NCBI GenBank assembly: GCA_949346185.1
Contig: CASGVX010000024.1
Location: forward strand, 1-12,627
DNA: 12,627 nt
Reading direction: 5' to 3'
From: an uncultured Lachnospiraceae bacterium
Lineage (GTDB): Bacteria > Bacillota > Clostridia > Lachnospirales > Lachnospiraceae
Shown here: piece by piece, positions 6,045 to 12,627 of the stretch
How positions within the stretch are numbered: the stretch's first letter is position 1
Layout: every line of letters starts with the position of its first letter
Position numbers and translations under genes: made by a program
Notes under the pieces: generated by a model
What the model saw: the letters and a program-made list of their open reading frames with translations, nothing else
What the model was told of the DNA's origin: nothing
Databases searched by the model: none

Positions 6045-6563
6045 ATGAAAAAAAATATCTTTAGTGTGATTATTACTGCATTGACGGTAATAAATGTAGT
6101 GTTGACTGCTATTTTATTCTTTGTGATGCTGCCTACGTTCAATAAGACCAATAATCTTCTGACAAACGTGGCATCCGTGCTGAATATTGAGTTGGATGCA
6201 GATGATCCGGCAAAGGGGGATTCTAATTTCAAACTTCTTGATCTGCAGTCTATCCCGGTGGCATGGGAAACTGAATCTACCTATAATATGAAGACGGGTA
6301 AAGACGGGAAGGCACATTTCGCTCAGCTGAAGGGCTATACCTTGTACCTGAATAAAGAGGCAGATGACTTTGATGATGTGAACGAGGCTCTCACGGCGGA
6401 TACCGCTCAGATAACCAGCATTATTCCCACGGTGATGGAGAAGCATACCGTTGAGGAGGCATCTCAGGATTTGGTGCAGAAGGAGATTCTGGAAGAAATT
6501 GAGAAACTGCTGGATTCCAAGGTGGTGGTACGCATTGCCTTGGATGGTTTCGTAAAGCAGTAA
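6045..6563 (+). CDS. fliL: Flagellar basal body-associated protein FliL
   Basis: FliL is a single-pass inner-membrane protein whose periplasmic domain surrounds and supports the MotAB stator. The 172-aa product has one N-terminal membrane segment (~7-30, FSVIITALTVINVVLTAILFFVMLP). A linker with paired Asp residues follows, then a FliL-type domain ending KEILEEIEKLLDSKVVVRIALDGFVKQ, the usual C-terminal pattern. The rest is divergent, as is common in Clostridia, so position after motB and before fliM supports the call. ATG 6045 is chosen because AAAGGTG (6032-6038) is 6 nt upstream; the in-frame GTG at 6036 is part of that site. The gap after motB is 46 nt. Confidence 0.88.
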   Translation: MKKNIFSVIITALTVINVVLTAILFFVMLPTFNKTNNLLTNVASVLNIELDADDPAKGDSNFKLLDLQSIPVAWETESTYNMKTGKDGKAHFAQLKGYTLYLNKEADDFDDVNEALTADTAQITSIIPTVMEKHTVEEASQDLVQKEILEEIEKLLDSKVVVRIALDGFVKQ

Positions 6564-6619
6564 GGGACGGCATATTTAGGTATTATTTTCCTATTATATA
6601 AAAATAACCAAAAAATGCT

Positions 6620-6647
6620 TTGAGTTATGAAGAAAATATGCTATAAT
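6620..6647 (+). promoter_or_regulatory. Candidate sigma-A promoter before fliM
   Basis: A consensus -10 TATAAT (6642-6647) is extended by TG at 6639-6640. TTGAGT (6620-6625, four of six to TTGACA) lies 16 nt upstream. It falls in the AT-rich 152-bp fliL-fliM gap and would start transcription about 60 nt before the fliM ATG, letting switch and export genes be made apart from the hook and stator genes. Confidence 0.55.
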
Positions 6648-6715
6648 GGTTTAGTGACATAGAAACTGAATGGTTTTCATGGGAAAGCGTATCATTCAGG
6701 TGAGAGGTGAAAGTT

Positions 6716-7696
6716 ATGGGAGATACCTTATCTCAAGCTGAGATAGATAGTCTGCTCAGTGCATTGAGTTCGGGAGAAATAAATCCTGATGAGGTGGATA
6801 AAACTCCGAAGAAATCAGTCAAGAATTACGATTTTGCCAGACCGTCTAAGTTTTCCAAGGATCATTTGCGTACGCTGGAGATTATTTTTGAGAATTATGG
6901 GCGATTGCTCTCCACGAACATGCCTGCTTATCTGCGGAAAAATGTGCAGGTGGAGGTGATGAATGCGGAGGCGAATACCTATTCAGAGTTTTCCAATGCA
7001 TTGTCTAACCCGGTTCTTTTGGGGGTGATTGATTTTGCACCTCTGGAGAGCAATGTGATTATTGAATTGGCTGCCAATCTGGGATTTGCCATTGTGGATC
7101 GTATGCTGGGAGGTTTCGGCAATCCGTTGGAAAAAAATCGTGAGTTTACCGAGATTGAATTGGTGATATTAGAGCGTATATTAGAGGTTTGTACTAATTT
7201 GCTGGTAGAACCCTGGGAGAGTGTGGTTGAGATTGAACCTCGGCTGGAAAGAATTGAGACCAATTCTCAATTTGCCCAGTTTATTTCTCCGGGAGAGATG
7301 ACGGCTATCGTGACGATGAATATCAAGATTGGCGAGATAGAAGGTCTGATGAATATCTGTATTCCGTACACTTGCGTGGAATCTGTGATTGACAAGTTGA
7401 ACACCAAATACTGGTATTCAGCCATGGAGAAAGATTCTTCCGGGGAATATCGCGCTGATATTCAGGATGTGATTGACTATGCGAAAATTCCGGTGAAAGC
7501 GATGCTGGGCAGAAGCTCCATATCTGTAACTGATTTTGCAAATTTACAGGTGGGAGATGTCATAAAATTAGACACGAAAGTGGATGATGAACTTGATGTT
7601 TATGTGGGAAATATTCGGAAGTTCAGTGCCTTGCCGGGTGCGGCTTCCAATGCATATGCAGTCAGGGTTACTTCGATAATAAGGGAGGAACAGTAG
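6716..7696 (+). CDS. fliM: Flagellar motor switch protein FliM
   Basis: FliM is the C-ring protein that binds CheY-P and passes the signal to FliG. The 326-aa product starts with the CheY-binding peptide LSQAEIDSLLSAL (residues 5-17). A linker follows, then the CheC-like middle domain (~36-230), which contains RMLGGFGNP (129-137), the FliG-contacting loop. The C-terminal SpoA (FliN-like) domain is at ~253-322 (IPVKAMLGRSSISVTDFANLQVGDVIKLD). ATG 6716 is set by GAGGTG (6704-6709) 6 nt upstream; an upstream in-frame GTG (6707) overlaps that site. A 7-bp inverted repeat (6729-6735 with 6739-6745) falls within the first codons. The gene ends 3 nt before fliY and carries the fliY ribosome binding site (AGGGAGGA, 7682-7689). 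Confidence 0.96.
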   Translation: MGDTLSQAEIDSLLSALSSGEINPDEVDKTPKKSVKNYDFARPSKFSKDHLRTLEIIFENYGRLLSTNMPAYLRKNVQVEVMNAEANTYSEFSNALSNPVLLGVIDFAPLESNVIIELAANLGFAIVDRMLGGFGNPLEKNREFTEIELVILERILEVCTNLLVEPWESVVEIEPRLERIETNSQFAQFISPGEMTAIVTMNIKIGEIEGLMNICIPYTCVESVIDKLNTKYWYSAMEKDSSGEYRADIQDVIDYAKIPVKAMLGRSSISVTDFANLQVGDVIKLDTKVDDELDVYVGNIRKFSALPGAASNAYAVRVTSIIREEQ

Positions 7697-7699
7697 ATT

Positions 7700-8842
7700 A
7701 TGGATGGAATGCTATCTCAAGAAGAGATTGATGCGTTGACTGGCGGCGATTCTTCGTCAGGGGAGAGCGCCCCTGCGGAACAGCCACTTACTGATGTGGA
7801 ACGTGACGCTGTTGGAGAGATTGCAAATATTAATATGGGTACGGCTGCTACGACATTGTCGACCCTTTTGAACAACAAAGTTACGATTACGACGCCGAGA
7901 GTGTCTTACGTATCCTTGGAAGAACTGTCTGATCAGTATGACAGGCCATGTGTATTTATACATATCTCGTATATTGAAGGGATTGATGGAAACAATATCC
8001 TGATTTTGAAGGAACGGGATGTGAAGGTGATTACAGATCTGATGATGGGCGGGGATGGCTCCAATACGGAAGGGGAACTTTCCGAACTTCATCTGAGCGC
8101 CATTAGCGAGGCGATGAATCAGATGATGGGGTCTGCGGCCACCTCCCTCTCTTCCATGCTGGAAAAGAAAGTGGATATCAGTCCGCCCACAGCCAGTCTG
8201 GTAGATTTGAATGATTCCATTGAGGATAAGGAAATCTCTAACTTCTTGGTGGGACAGGTCGTGCAGGTTGCTTTTGATATGAAGATTGGAGATTTGATAG
8301 ACAGCCAGATTATGCAGTTGTATCCATTTGAATTTGCCAGGGAATTATATGAGAGATTTATAGGGAGTGGGAGTATGGACACTAATTCAGCAACGGAAAC
8401 GGCACCAGTTCAGGAGACGGCGCCTCAGCCTGCTCCTCAGGCAGCACCAATGCCAGCAGCAGCGCCCCAGCCGGTACCTCAGACGACGCCTCAGATGGAT
8501 CCGAACATGGCTCAAATGCAGCAGCCATATATGATGCCGGCACCGAATGTCAATGTTCAGCCGGCACAGTTCCAGAGTTTCAATCCTGGTATTGGGCCAT
8601 TGCTGCAGCAGGAGAACATTGATTTGATTATGGATGTTCCTCTGGAAGTTACCGTGGAACTTGGGCGTGCCAATAAGTCCATCAAGGAGATTCTTGATTT
8701 CTCTCCCGGAACGATTTTGGAGTTGAATAAGCTGGCAGGAGAGCCGGTGGATGTTCTGGTAAATGGCAAGTTTGTCGCAAGGGGCGAGGTTGTGGTGATT
8801 GAAGAGAATTTTGGCATTCGCTTAGTGGAGATTGCAAAATAA
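7700..8842 (+). CDS. fliY: Flagellar motor switch phosphatase FliY (FliN with CheC domain)
   Basis: This 380-aa protein combines the C-ring subunit FliN with a CheY-P phosphatase, as in B. subtilis FliY. Residues 4-16 (MLSQEEIDALTGG) form a FliM-like CheY-binding peptide. The CheC core (~33-215) carries two complete phosphatase motifs of the form D/S-x3-E-x2-N-x22-P: D36/E40/N43/P66 and S133/E137/N140/P163. Residues ~225-300 are a Pro/Gln/Ala/Met-rich linker. Residues ~304-378 are the SpoA/FliN domain (LIMDVPLEVTVELGRANKSI to FGIRLVEI). ATG 7700 lies 10 nt after AGGGAGGA; ATG 7709 would be too far from it. In B. subtilis cheY follows this gene; here fliO follows 27 nt later, so CheY must be encoded elsewhere. 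Often annotated as fliN. Confidence 0.94.
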   Translation: MDGMLSQEEIDALTGGDSSSGESAPAEQPLTDVERDAVGEIANINMGTAATTLSTLLNNKVTITTPRVSYVSLEELSDQYDRPCVFIHISYIEGIDGNNILILKERDVKVITDLMMGGDGSNTEGELSELHLSAISEAMNQMMGSAATSLSSMLEKKVDISPPTASLVDLNDSIEDKEISNFLVGQVVQVAFDMKIGDLIDSQIMQLYPFEFARELYERFIGSGSMDTNSATETAPVQETAPQPAPQAAPMPAAAPQPVPQTTPQMDPNMAQMQQPYMMPAPNVNVQPAQFQSFNPGIGPLLQQENIDLIMDVPLEVTVELGRANKSIKEILDFSPGTILELNKLAGEPVDVLVNGKFVARGEVVVIEENFGIRLVEIAK

Positions 8843-8869
8843 GATTTTATTGGTGCTGGAGGTGTTGAT

Positions 8870-9244
8870 ATGTGTATATTGCTGGGTACATCAGACATGT
8901 CAACGCTTGCCAGCATTATTAAGTTAATTGTTTTATTATTGTTTTTTGTTGCGCTTCTATTTGGGGCGCACTTTTTTACGAAATGGTTTGCAAAAAATAC
9001 CATGTCTTCCGGCAGAACTTCAAATATTCAAATTATTGAGTCTAAGCAGATCGTGCCGGGAAAGAGCATTGTGATTGCAAGAGTTGGAAAAAAAATCGTT
9101 TCCTTCGTGCTGACGAAGGAGCAGGCTTCCATGCTCACTGAGCTGGAGGAAAGCGATTTGATAATAGAAGAAAAGACAGAAGCCCAGAGTATTTCTTTTA
9201 AAGAGGTGTTGCAGCATTTTAAGAAGAATGAGGGGCAGAAGTAA
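8870..9244 (+). CDS. fliO: Flagellar export protein FliO (FliZ-type in Firmicutes)
   Basis: FliO assists assembly of the FliP ring in the export gate. The 124-aa product has a short N-terminus, one membrane helix (~16-37, IKLIVLLLFFVALLFGAHFF), and a cytoplasmic FliO domain with IQIIESKQIVPGKSIVIARVG, then FVLTKEQASMLTEL. The sequence is poorly conserved in this family, and the call leans on this beta-rich pattern plus its place directly before fliP. ATG 8870 follows TGGAGGTG (8857-8864) by 5 nt. The stop TAA is part of the TAAGGAG site serving fliP, so the two are tightly coupled. Confidence 0.88.
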   Translation: MCILLGTSDMSTLASIIKLIVLLLFFVALLFGAHFFTKWFAKNTMSSGRTSNIQIIESKQIVPGKSIVIARVGKKIVSFVLTKEQASMLTELEESDLIIEEKTEAQSISFKEVLQHFKKNEGQK

Positions 9245-9255
9245 GGAGTTTTCAG

Positions 9256-10101
9256 ATGACAGATAAATTGAGAGAGAAGGGGAAAGCCATTTTCCGCATG
9301 GGGGTGCTGCTTGCATTGCTCTGCTTGATTTTTTTTGCAGGGGCACCCTCGCATGCAAGGGCTTCCAGCAAGGGAGTGGATTCTACCACCCAGGGGCAGA
9401 TTGACGGCGTGCCGGATAATGATGATAATTTTGAACTTAGTATTTCTTCCAATGCAGGAAGTGCCAATCTGGAGTCCACGTTACAGATTTTGCTGATACT
9501 GACAGCGTTGGCATTGGCGCCTTCGCTGCTGGTCATGGTAACTTCTTTTACAAGGGTGATTGTATCCCTTCATTTTCTGAGAACTGCCTTAGGTACCCAG
9601 ACGACCCCGCCCAATCAGGTGATGGTAGGATTGGCACTTTTTATTACATTGGCGGTGATGGCTCCGGTAATCAATCAGGTGAATGATGAGGCGGTACAGC
9701 CCTTCATGAGTGGCCAGGTGAAGCAGGAGGATGCCATTGAGCGAGGGATTGCGCCTATCAAGAATTTTATGCTGAAGCAGACGAGGCAGAAGGATTTGAA
9801 ACTATTTATGAATATCAACGGACAGAAGTCGGAGGACATGAAAGAGGTGGATGATATTCCTATTTTGACCGTGATACCGGCGTTTATCATCAGCGAGCTT
9901 AGAGCCGCCTTCATTATAGGGTTTTTGCTGTATCTGCCTTTTATCGTGATGGATATGGTGGTATCTTCCACCCTGATGTCCATGGGTATGATGATGTTGC
10001 CCCCTACGGTGATTTCTCTGCCATTTAAGATTCTGCTATTTATATTGGCAGATGGATGGAACTTGGTTGTTGGGCAGTTGGTACGGTCTTTCCAAACCTA
10101 G
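9256..10101 (+). CDS. fliP: Flagellar type III export gate protein FliP
   Basis: FliP is the core subunit (five copies) of the FliPQR export channel. The 281-aa product starts with a cleavable-type signal segment (hydrophobic ~15-30, then APSHARA at 30-36), typical of FliP. A short polar periplasmic stretch follows. The first conserved block is PSLLVMVTSFTRVIVSLHFL with RTALGTQTTPPNQV (89-121). A variable polar loop spans ~150-200. The second block runs VIPAFIISELRAAFIIGFLL and then PFIVMDMVVSSTLMSMGMMMLPP (206-250), which includes the methionine cluster forming the gasket. ATG 9256 lies 7 nt after TAAGGAG (9242-9248). The 81-nt gap to fliQ contains no gene that I can support. Confidence 0.97.
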   Translation: MTDKLREKGKAIFRMGVLLALLCLIFFAGAPSHARASSKGVDSTTQGQIDGVPDNDDNFELSISSNAGSANLESTLQILLILTALALAPSLLVMVTSFTRVIVSLHFLRTALGTQTTPPNQVMVGLALFITLAVMAPVINQVNDEAVQPFMSGQVKQEDAIERGIAPIKNFMLKQTRQKDLKLFMNINGQKSEDMKEVDDIPILTVIPAFIISELRAAFIIGFLLYLPFIVMDMVVSSTLMSMGMMMLPPTVISLPFKILLFILADGWNLVVGQLVRSFQT

Positions 10102-10182
10102 AGGATATAATAATCGTGCTTCTGCCTGTTGGGTGTTTTGACGGATTTTCCTGTAAAGATGGAATAAGAATGGAGGCTTGCT

Positions 10183-10452
10183 ATGACGCCAGATGTTGTG
10201 ATGGACATTTCCAGGGAGGTTATCTGGACTGTGGTGAAAGTATCGGCGCCCCTGCTGATTATTTCTTTGGTGGTGGGCTTGATTATCAGCATATTCCAGA
10301 CGATTACTTCTATTCAGGAGCAGACTTTGACTTTTGTGCCCAAGTTTGTTGCGATTATGCTTGTGCTTATCATCGCTGGGGGCTGGATGATGAAGAGCGT
10401 CTCCGAGTTGTTTATTAGCATTATCAATCAAATTCCTACGATTATAAAATGA
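10183..10452 (+). CDS. fliQ: Flagellar type III export gate protein FliQ
   Basis: FliQ wraps the FliP/FliR core of the export channel. The 89-aa product has the family's usual length and two hydrophobic hairpin helices (~15-37 and ~52-72). The conserved stretch between and around them is VGLIISIFQTITSIQEQTL followed by TFVPKFVAI, and the protein ends in short helix GGWMMKSVSELFISIINQIP. TGGAGG (10171-10176) is 6 nt before the ATG. A longer frame at 10056-10418 overlaps it in another phase and is a shadow. The gap to fliR is 17 nt. Confidence 0.96.
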   Translation: MTPDVVMDISREVIWTVVKVSAPLLIISLVVGLIISIFQTITSIQEQTLTFVPKFVAIMLVLIIAGGWMMKSVSELFISIINQIPTIIK

Positions 10453-10469
10453 CAAAGGGGTGAAATGGT

Positions 10470-11240
10470 TTGAAATTTTCAGTTGAATATGTGGAATATG
10501 CCTTGCTGGTATTTGTACGCATTTCTATGGTAATGGCCATTGCACCTATGTTTTCAAATACAAATATTCCCAGAAGAGTGAAGGTGGGCACTGCTTTCTT
10601 TCTCTCTCTGGTAGTTATGAATCTTGTGGATTATTCGGCTGTATCCTATCATGGCATGCTGGGGTACAGCATTGTTCTTGCCAAGGAGGCGATTACTGGC
10701 CTTCTGATCGGTTTGGGTTCAGGAATTTGCTTGTATATCTTGAATTTTTCTGGACATCTTGTGGATATGGAAATTGGATTTGCCATGGTGATGGAAATGG
10801 ATCCCACCACCCAGGTGCAGACTACCATTACTGCTACGTTGTTTACTGCGATGTTTATGCTGATTTTCGTGGCGACGGATATGCATTATTTTCTGATTGA
10901 TACTATGATTGATTCCTATCAGTTGATTCCCATAGGGGGCAGTAAAATCACGCCTTTCCTACAGCAGATTTATATGGATTACATGGTGGATTATTTCGTG
11001 ATTGGATTCCGGATTATTCTGCCTATTTTCTGCTGCACGTTGGTGGTGAATGTGGTTTTGGGGATTCTGGCAAAGGTTGCTCCCCAGATGAACATGTTTG
11101 TCATCGGCATGCAGCTCAAGATTTTCGTCGGGCTGGCTGTCCTGTTCATCATGGTGTCATTTCTGCCGGGAATTACGGATTTTATCTACGATGAAATGCA
11201 AAAAATCACCAAATTATTCCTGCAGTCCATGAAGCCATGA
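10470..11240 (+). CDS. fliR: Flagellar type III export gate protein FliR
   Basis: FliR is the single-copy subunit closing the FliPQR helical gate. The 256-aa, highly hydrophobic product has about six membrane segments. The early FVRISMVMAIAPMFSNTNIPRRVKVG is the family signature, in which the RxS and the IPxxxKxG turn are conserved. A central block is AKEAITGLLIGLGSGICLYI and then GHLVDMEIGFAM. The C-terminal part has KVAPQMNMFVIGMQLKIFVGL. The start is TTG 10470, placed by AAAGGGGTG (10454-10462) 7 nt upstream; the nearby ATG at 10465 is out of frame and stops at once. A 227-nt non-coding gap follows before flhB, unlike the fused or abutting arrangement common elsewhere. Confidence 0.96.
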   Translation: MKFSVEYVEYALLVFVRISMVMAIAPMFSNTNIPRRVKVGTAFFLSLVVMNLVDYSAVSYHGMLGYSIVLAKEAITGLLIGLGSGICLYILNFSGHLVDMEIGFAMVMEMDPTTQVQTTITATLFTAMFMLIFVATDMHYFLIDTMIDSYQLIPIGGSKITPFLQQIYMDYMVDYFVIGFRIILPIFCCTLVVNVVLGILAKVAPQMNMFVIGMQLKIFVGLAVLFIMVSFLPGITDFIYDEMQKITKLFLQSMKP

Positions 11241-11251
11241 ATGGAAATGCG

Positions 11252-11323
11252 GCATAAGAGGCGGGCGGTTGCTCGCAAAGCAATTACTTTCCTGCAAATT
11301 GCTCCGCAAATGATGGTATCAAC
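11252..11323 (+). repeat. Diverged copy of the palindromic intergenic element seen at 3979-4062
   Basis: Read in order, blocks match the element before flbD: G(T/C)ATA(G/A)GAG, GCGG, CTCGCA(G/A)AG, ATT-CTTT, TCCT, AAA(C/T)TGCTC, AATG-TGGT and CAAC. Small inverted repeats are kept but with different stem bases, for example TTGCT/AGCAA (11269-11273 with 11279-11283) and GCAATT/AATTGC (11279-11284 with 11297-11302). Alignment was by eye, with gaps. Confidence 0.4.
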
Positions 11324-11338
11324 TACCGTAAATAGGAT

Positions 11339-11367
11339 TTGCTATTTTGAGATAAATGCGTTATTAT
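11339..11367 (+). promoter_or_regulatory. Candidate sigma-A promoter before flhB
   Basis: TTGCTA (11339-11344) and TATTAT (11362-11367) are separated by exactly 17 nt, matching four of six and five of six consensus bases. It sits in the 227-nt fliR-flhB gap, about 95 nt before the flhB ATG. AT-rich sequence can give such matches by chance. Confidence 0.38.
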
Positions 11368-11393
11368 ATTTAGTGTATGTAGTTTTGACTGGA

Positions 11394-11415
11394 TACTGCG
11401 CCGGGGCGCAAAGTA
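11394..11415 (+). other. GC-rich hairpin in the flhB leader
   Basis: TACT (11394-11397) and GCGCC (11398-11402) pair with GGCGC (11405-11409) and AGTA (11412-11415), with a 2-nt bulge and a very tight 2-nt loop (wider if the last pair opens). No T-run follows. It would be near the 5' end of a transcript from the candidate promoter at 11339. Confidence 0.4.
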
Positions 11416-11467
11416 CACGAGAGCACTGGCATAGACGGTGCCCTTGTTACAGAGGGACTGAGAGAAT

Positions 11468-12574
11468 ATGTCGTATTTGAAGTATGATTTGCAATTATTT
11501 GCAAATGATGGGGATGGCGGGGAGAAGACAGAAGAACCTACCGCAAAGAAGCTGGAGGATGCCAGGAAAAAGGGGCAGGCTTCTAGGAGCAATGACTTGA
11601 CAACGTCGGTTTCTCTGTTGGTGTTTTTCGTCATACTCAGGTTTTATCTGGGATATCTGGGCAATAATTTGCTGTCTACATACAACAATTATTACCAGCA
11701 TATTTCAGAGTTTACAGATGAACCCTTTAATTTGCAGATAAGCTGCTCTTTCATGGGGGAGGCGATTATTGACATTGCATTGTTTGTATTGCCCTTTTTC
11801 GTGTTTTCCTTTGTGGCTACGGCTCTTGTGCTTCTGGTTCAGGTCAAGTGGAAGGTTTCCTTTGAACCCATGAAGCCTGACCTCAAGCGTTTTGACCCGA
11901 TTAGCGGGATGAAGAGGCTGTTTTCAAAAGATAAACTGATGCAGCTGCTAACATCCACGGCGAAGATTATTGTCATGACTGTGGTGGTGTACAATTATCT
12001 GCAGGATAAATGGAACTATATTATGGATATGTATCATTTTTCCTTGCCCCAAGCCATTGCGCTGGCGGGGGATGTGATTGTCAATATTGGCCTTCGAATC
12101 AGTCTGTTTTTCTTCATTATCGGAATGGGGGACTTGATTTATCAGAAGTGGAAGTTCCACAATGACATGAAGATGACGAAGCAGGAAGTGAAGGATGAGT
12201 ATAAGAACCAGGAAGGCGATCCCAAAGTGAAGGGTCAGCAGAAGCAGAGGATGCGCCAAGCATCTCAGCGGCGCATGATGCAGGAACTGCCTCAGGCGGA
12301 CGTGGTCATCACGAACCCTACGCATTTGGCGGTGGCGATCAAGTATGACAAAGAAAAATATGATGCGCCGGTGGTGCTTGCCAAGGGTGCTGATTATCTG
12401 GCAGAGAAAATCAAGGATGTTGCCAGAGGAAATAAGATTGAGATTGTAGAGAATAAGCCCCTTGCCAGGATGCTCTATCATAATGTGGACATTGGGGAGC
12501 AGATTCCGCCGGAATTGTATCAGATGGTGGCGGAAGTGCTGGCATATGTATATGGATTGCAGGGGAAGGTATAA
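11468..12574 (+). CDS. flhB: Flagellar type III export switch protein FlhB
   Basis: FlhB sits at the export gate and, after self-cleavage and contact with FliK, changes export from hook to filament substrates. The 368-aa product has the N-terminal EKTEEPTAKKLEDARKKGQ (19-37) and four membrane segments (~46-66, ~98-124, ~158-176 and ~196-224). The linker region carries KMTKQEVKDEYKNQEGDPKVKG (~235-256). The cytoplasmic autocleavage domain has NPTH at 283-286; cleavage falls between N283 and P284. The C-terminal NKPLARMLYHNVDIGEQIP block is intact. The ATG at 11468 has only weak ribosome binding candidates (GAGGGA, 11452-11457, 10 nt away), unlike the strong sites of its neighbours. Position after fliR is standard; flhA would be expected next. 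Confidence 0.96.
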   Translation: MSYLKYDLQLFANDGDGGEKTEEPTAKKLEDARKKGQASRSNDLTTSVSLLVFFVILRFYLGYLGNNLLSTYNNYYQHISEFTDEPFNLQISCSFMGEAIIDIALFVLPFFVFSFVATALVLLVQVKWKVSFEPMKPDLKRFDPISGMKRLFSKDKLMQLLTSTAKIIVMTVVVYNYLQDKWNYIMDMYHFSLPQAIALAGDVIVNIGLRISLFFFIIGMGDLIYQKWKFHNDMKMTKQEVKDEYKNQEGDPKVKGQQKQRMRQASQRRMMQELPQADVVITNPTHLAVAIKYDKEKYDAPVVLAKGADYLAEKIKDVARGNKIEIVENKPLARMLYHNVDIGEQIPPELYQMVAEVLAYVYGLQGKV

Positions 12575-12600
12575 AGTGTGAGAAGATGTTCTAAAATTGA

Positions 12601-12621
12601 CGATGCGCTGCGTCCGCATCG
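12601..12621 (+). repeat. Palindrome after flhB, at the right edge
   Basis: CGATGCG (12601-12607) pairs perfectly with CGCATCG (12615-12621) around a 7-nt loop, 26 nt after the flhB stop. The window ends 6 nt later, so it cannot be decided whether this is part of a terminator, a repeat element, or the leader of the next gene. Confidence 0.4.
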
Positions 12622-12627
12622 CCAAAG

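Noticed and set aside
6553..6578. Sigma-28 (FliA/SigD) promoter from TAAA near the end of fliL
   Set aside because: No GCCGATAA-like -10 occurs at the correct spacing.
10106..10111. TATAAT in the fliP-fliQ gap as a promoter
   Set aside because: There is no acceptable -35; the nearest candidate (TTGGTA, 10078-10083) is 22 nt away.
10056..10418. 120-codon + strand open frame overlapping fliP 3' end and fliQ
   Set aside because: It is out of phase with fliQ, which has a clear ribosome binding site, usual length and two membrane helices. The alternative product is Cys/Asp-rich with no recognisable motif.
11241..11480. 79-codon + strand frame in the fliR-flhB gap
   Set aside because: It begins at the fliR stop with no ribosome binding site, translates the palindromic element, and overlaps the flhB start out of phase.
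11948..12625. Long minus-strand open frame opposite flhB
   Set aside because: It mirrors flhB, is rich in His/Ile/Leu from antisense reading, and has no family motif. The same applies to the other minus-strand frames across the window.
1..12627. Insertion sequences, CRISPR arrays, tRNA or rRNA genes, or defence systems
   Set aside because: All long frames are flagellar genes, and no transposase, spaced direct-repeat array, or tRNA-like cloverleaf was seen.

Overview
The window is one stretch of a large flagellar/motility operon from a Gram-positive, Clostridia-type bacterium. A motile member of the Lachnospiraceae is my best guess. That guess rests on the gene order, the CheC-containing FliN form (FliY), the FlbD/SwrD-motA-motB cassette, strong AGGAGG-like ribosome binding sites and moderate GC. 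I cannot name the species from sequence alone. All fifteen genes lie on the + strand, and none shows a frameshift.

Layout. Positions 1-3901 hold the hook block: the C-terminal part of fliK (hook-length control, cut by the left edge), flgD (hook cap), a conserved 'flagellar operon protein' of unknown function, and flgE (hook). A strong intrinsic terminator (3937-3970) and a palindrome-rich spacer (3971-4138) follow. Positions 4139-6563 hold the torque block: flbD/swrD, motA, motB and fliL. After a 152-bp AT-rich spacer with a good sigma-A-like promoter come the switch genes fliM and fliY (6716-8842). Then come the export-gate genes fliO, fliP, fliQ and fliR (8870-11240). A second structured spacer (11241-11467) precedes flhB (11468-12574). 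The last 53 bases contain a small palindrome before the right edge; flhA would be the expected next gene, but it is not in view.

How the genes work together. FliO/P/Q/R and FlhB build the flagellar type III export gate. FliK and FlhB together time the switch from hook to filament export. FlgD caps polymerising FlgE. MotA/MotB/FliL and FlbD/SwrD supply and tune torque. FliM and FliY form the switch, and FliY is predicted to dephosphorylate CheY-P because both of its CheC motifs are intact.

The gene content is conventional. The unusual signals are mostly between genes. There is a three-hairpin RNA leader before flgE that appears to bury ribosome binding sites, with a chain of tiny ATGA-overlapping reading frames. 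A terminator sits in mid-operon. Two diverged copies of a palindromic intergenic element occur 7 kb apart. FlgD has gained an extra Ig-like domain and a 33-bp tandem-repeat tail. I did not find a wholly new multi-gene system here.
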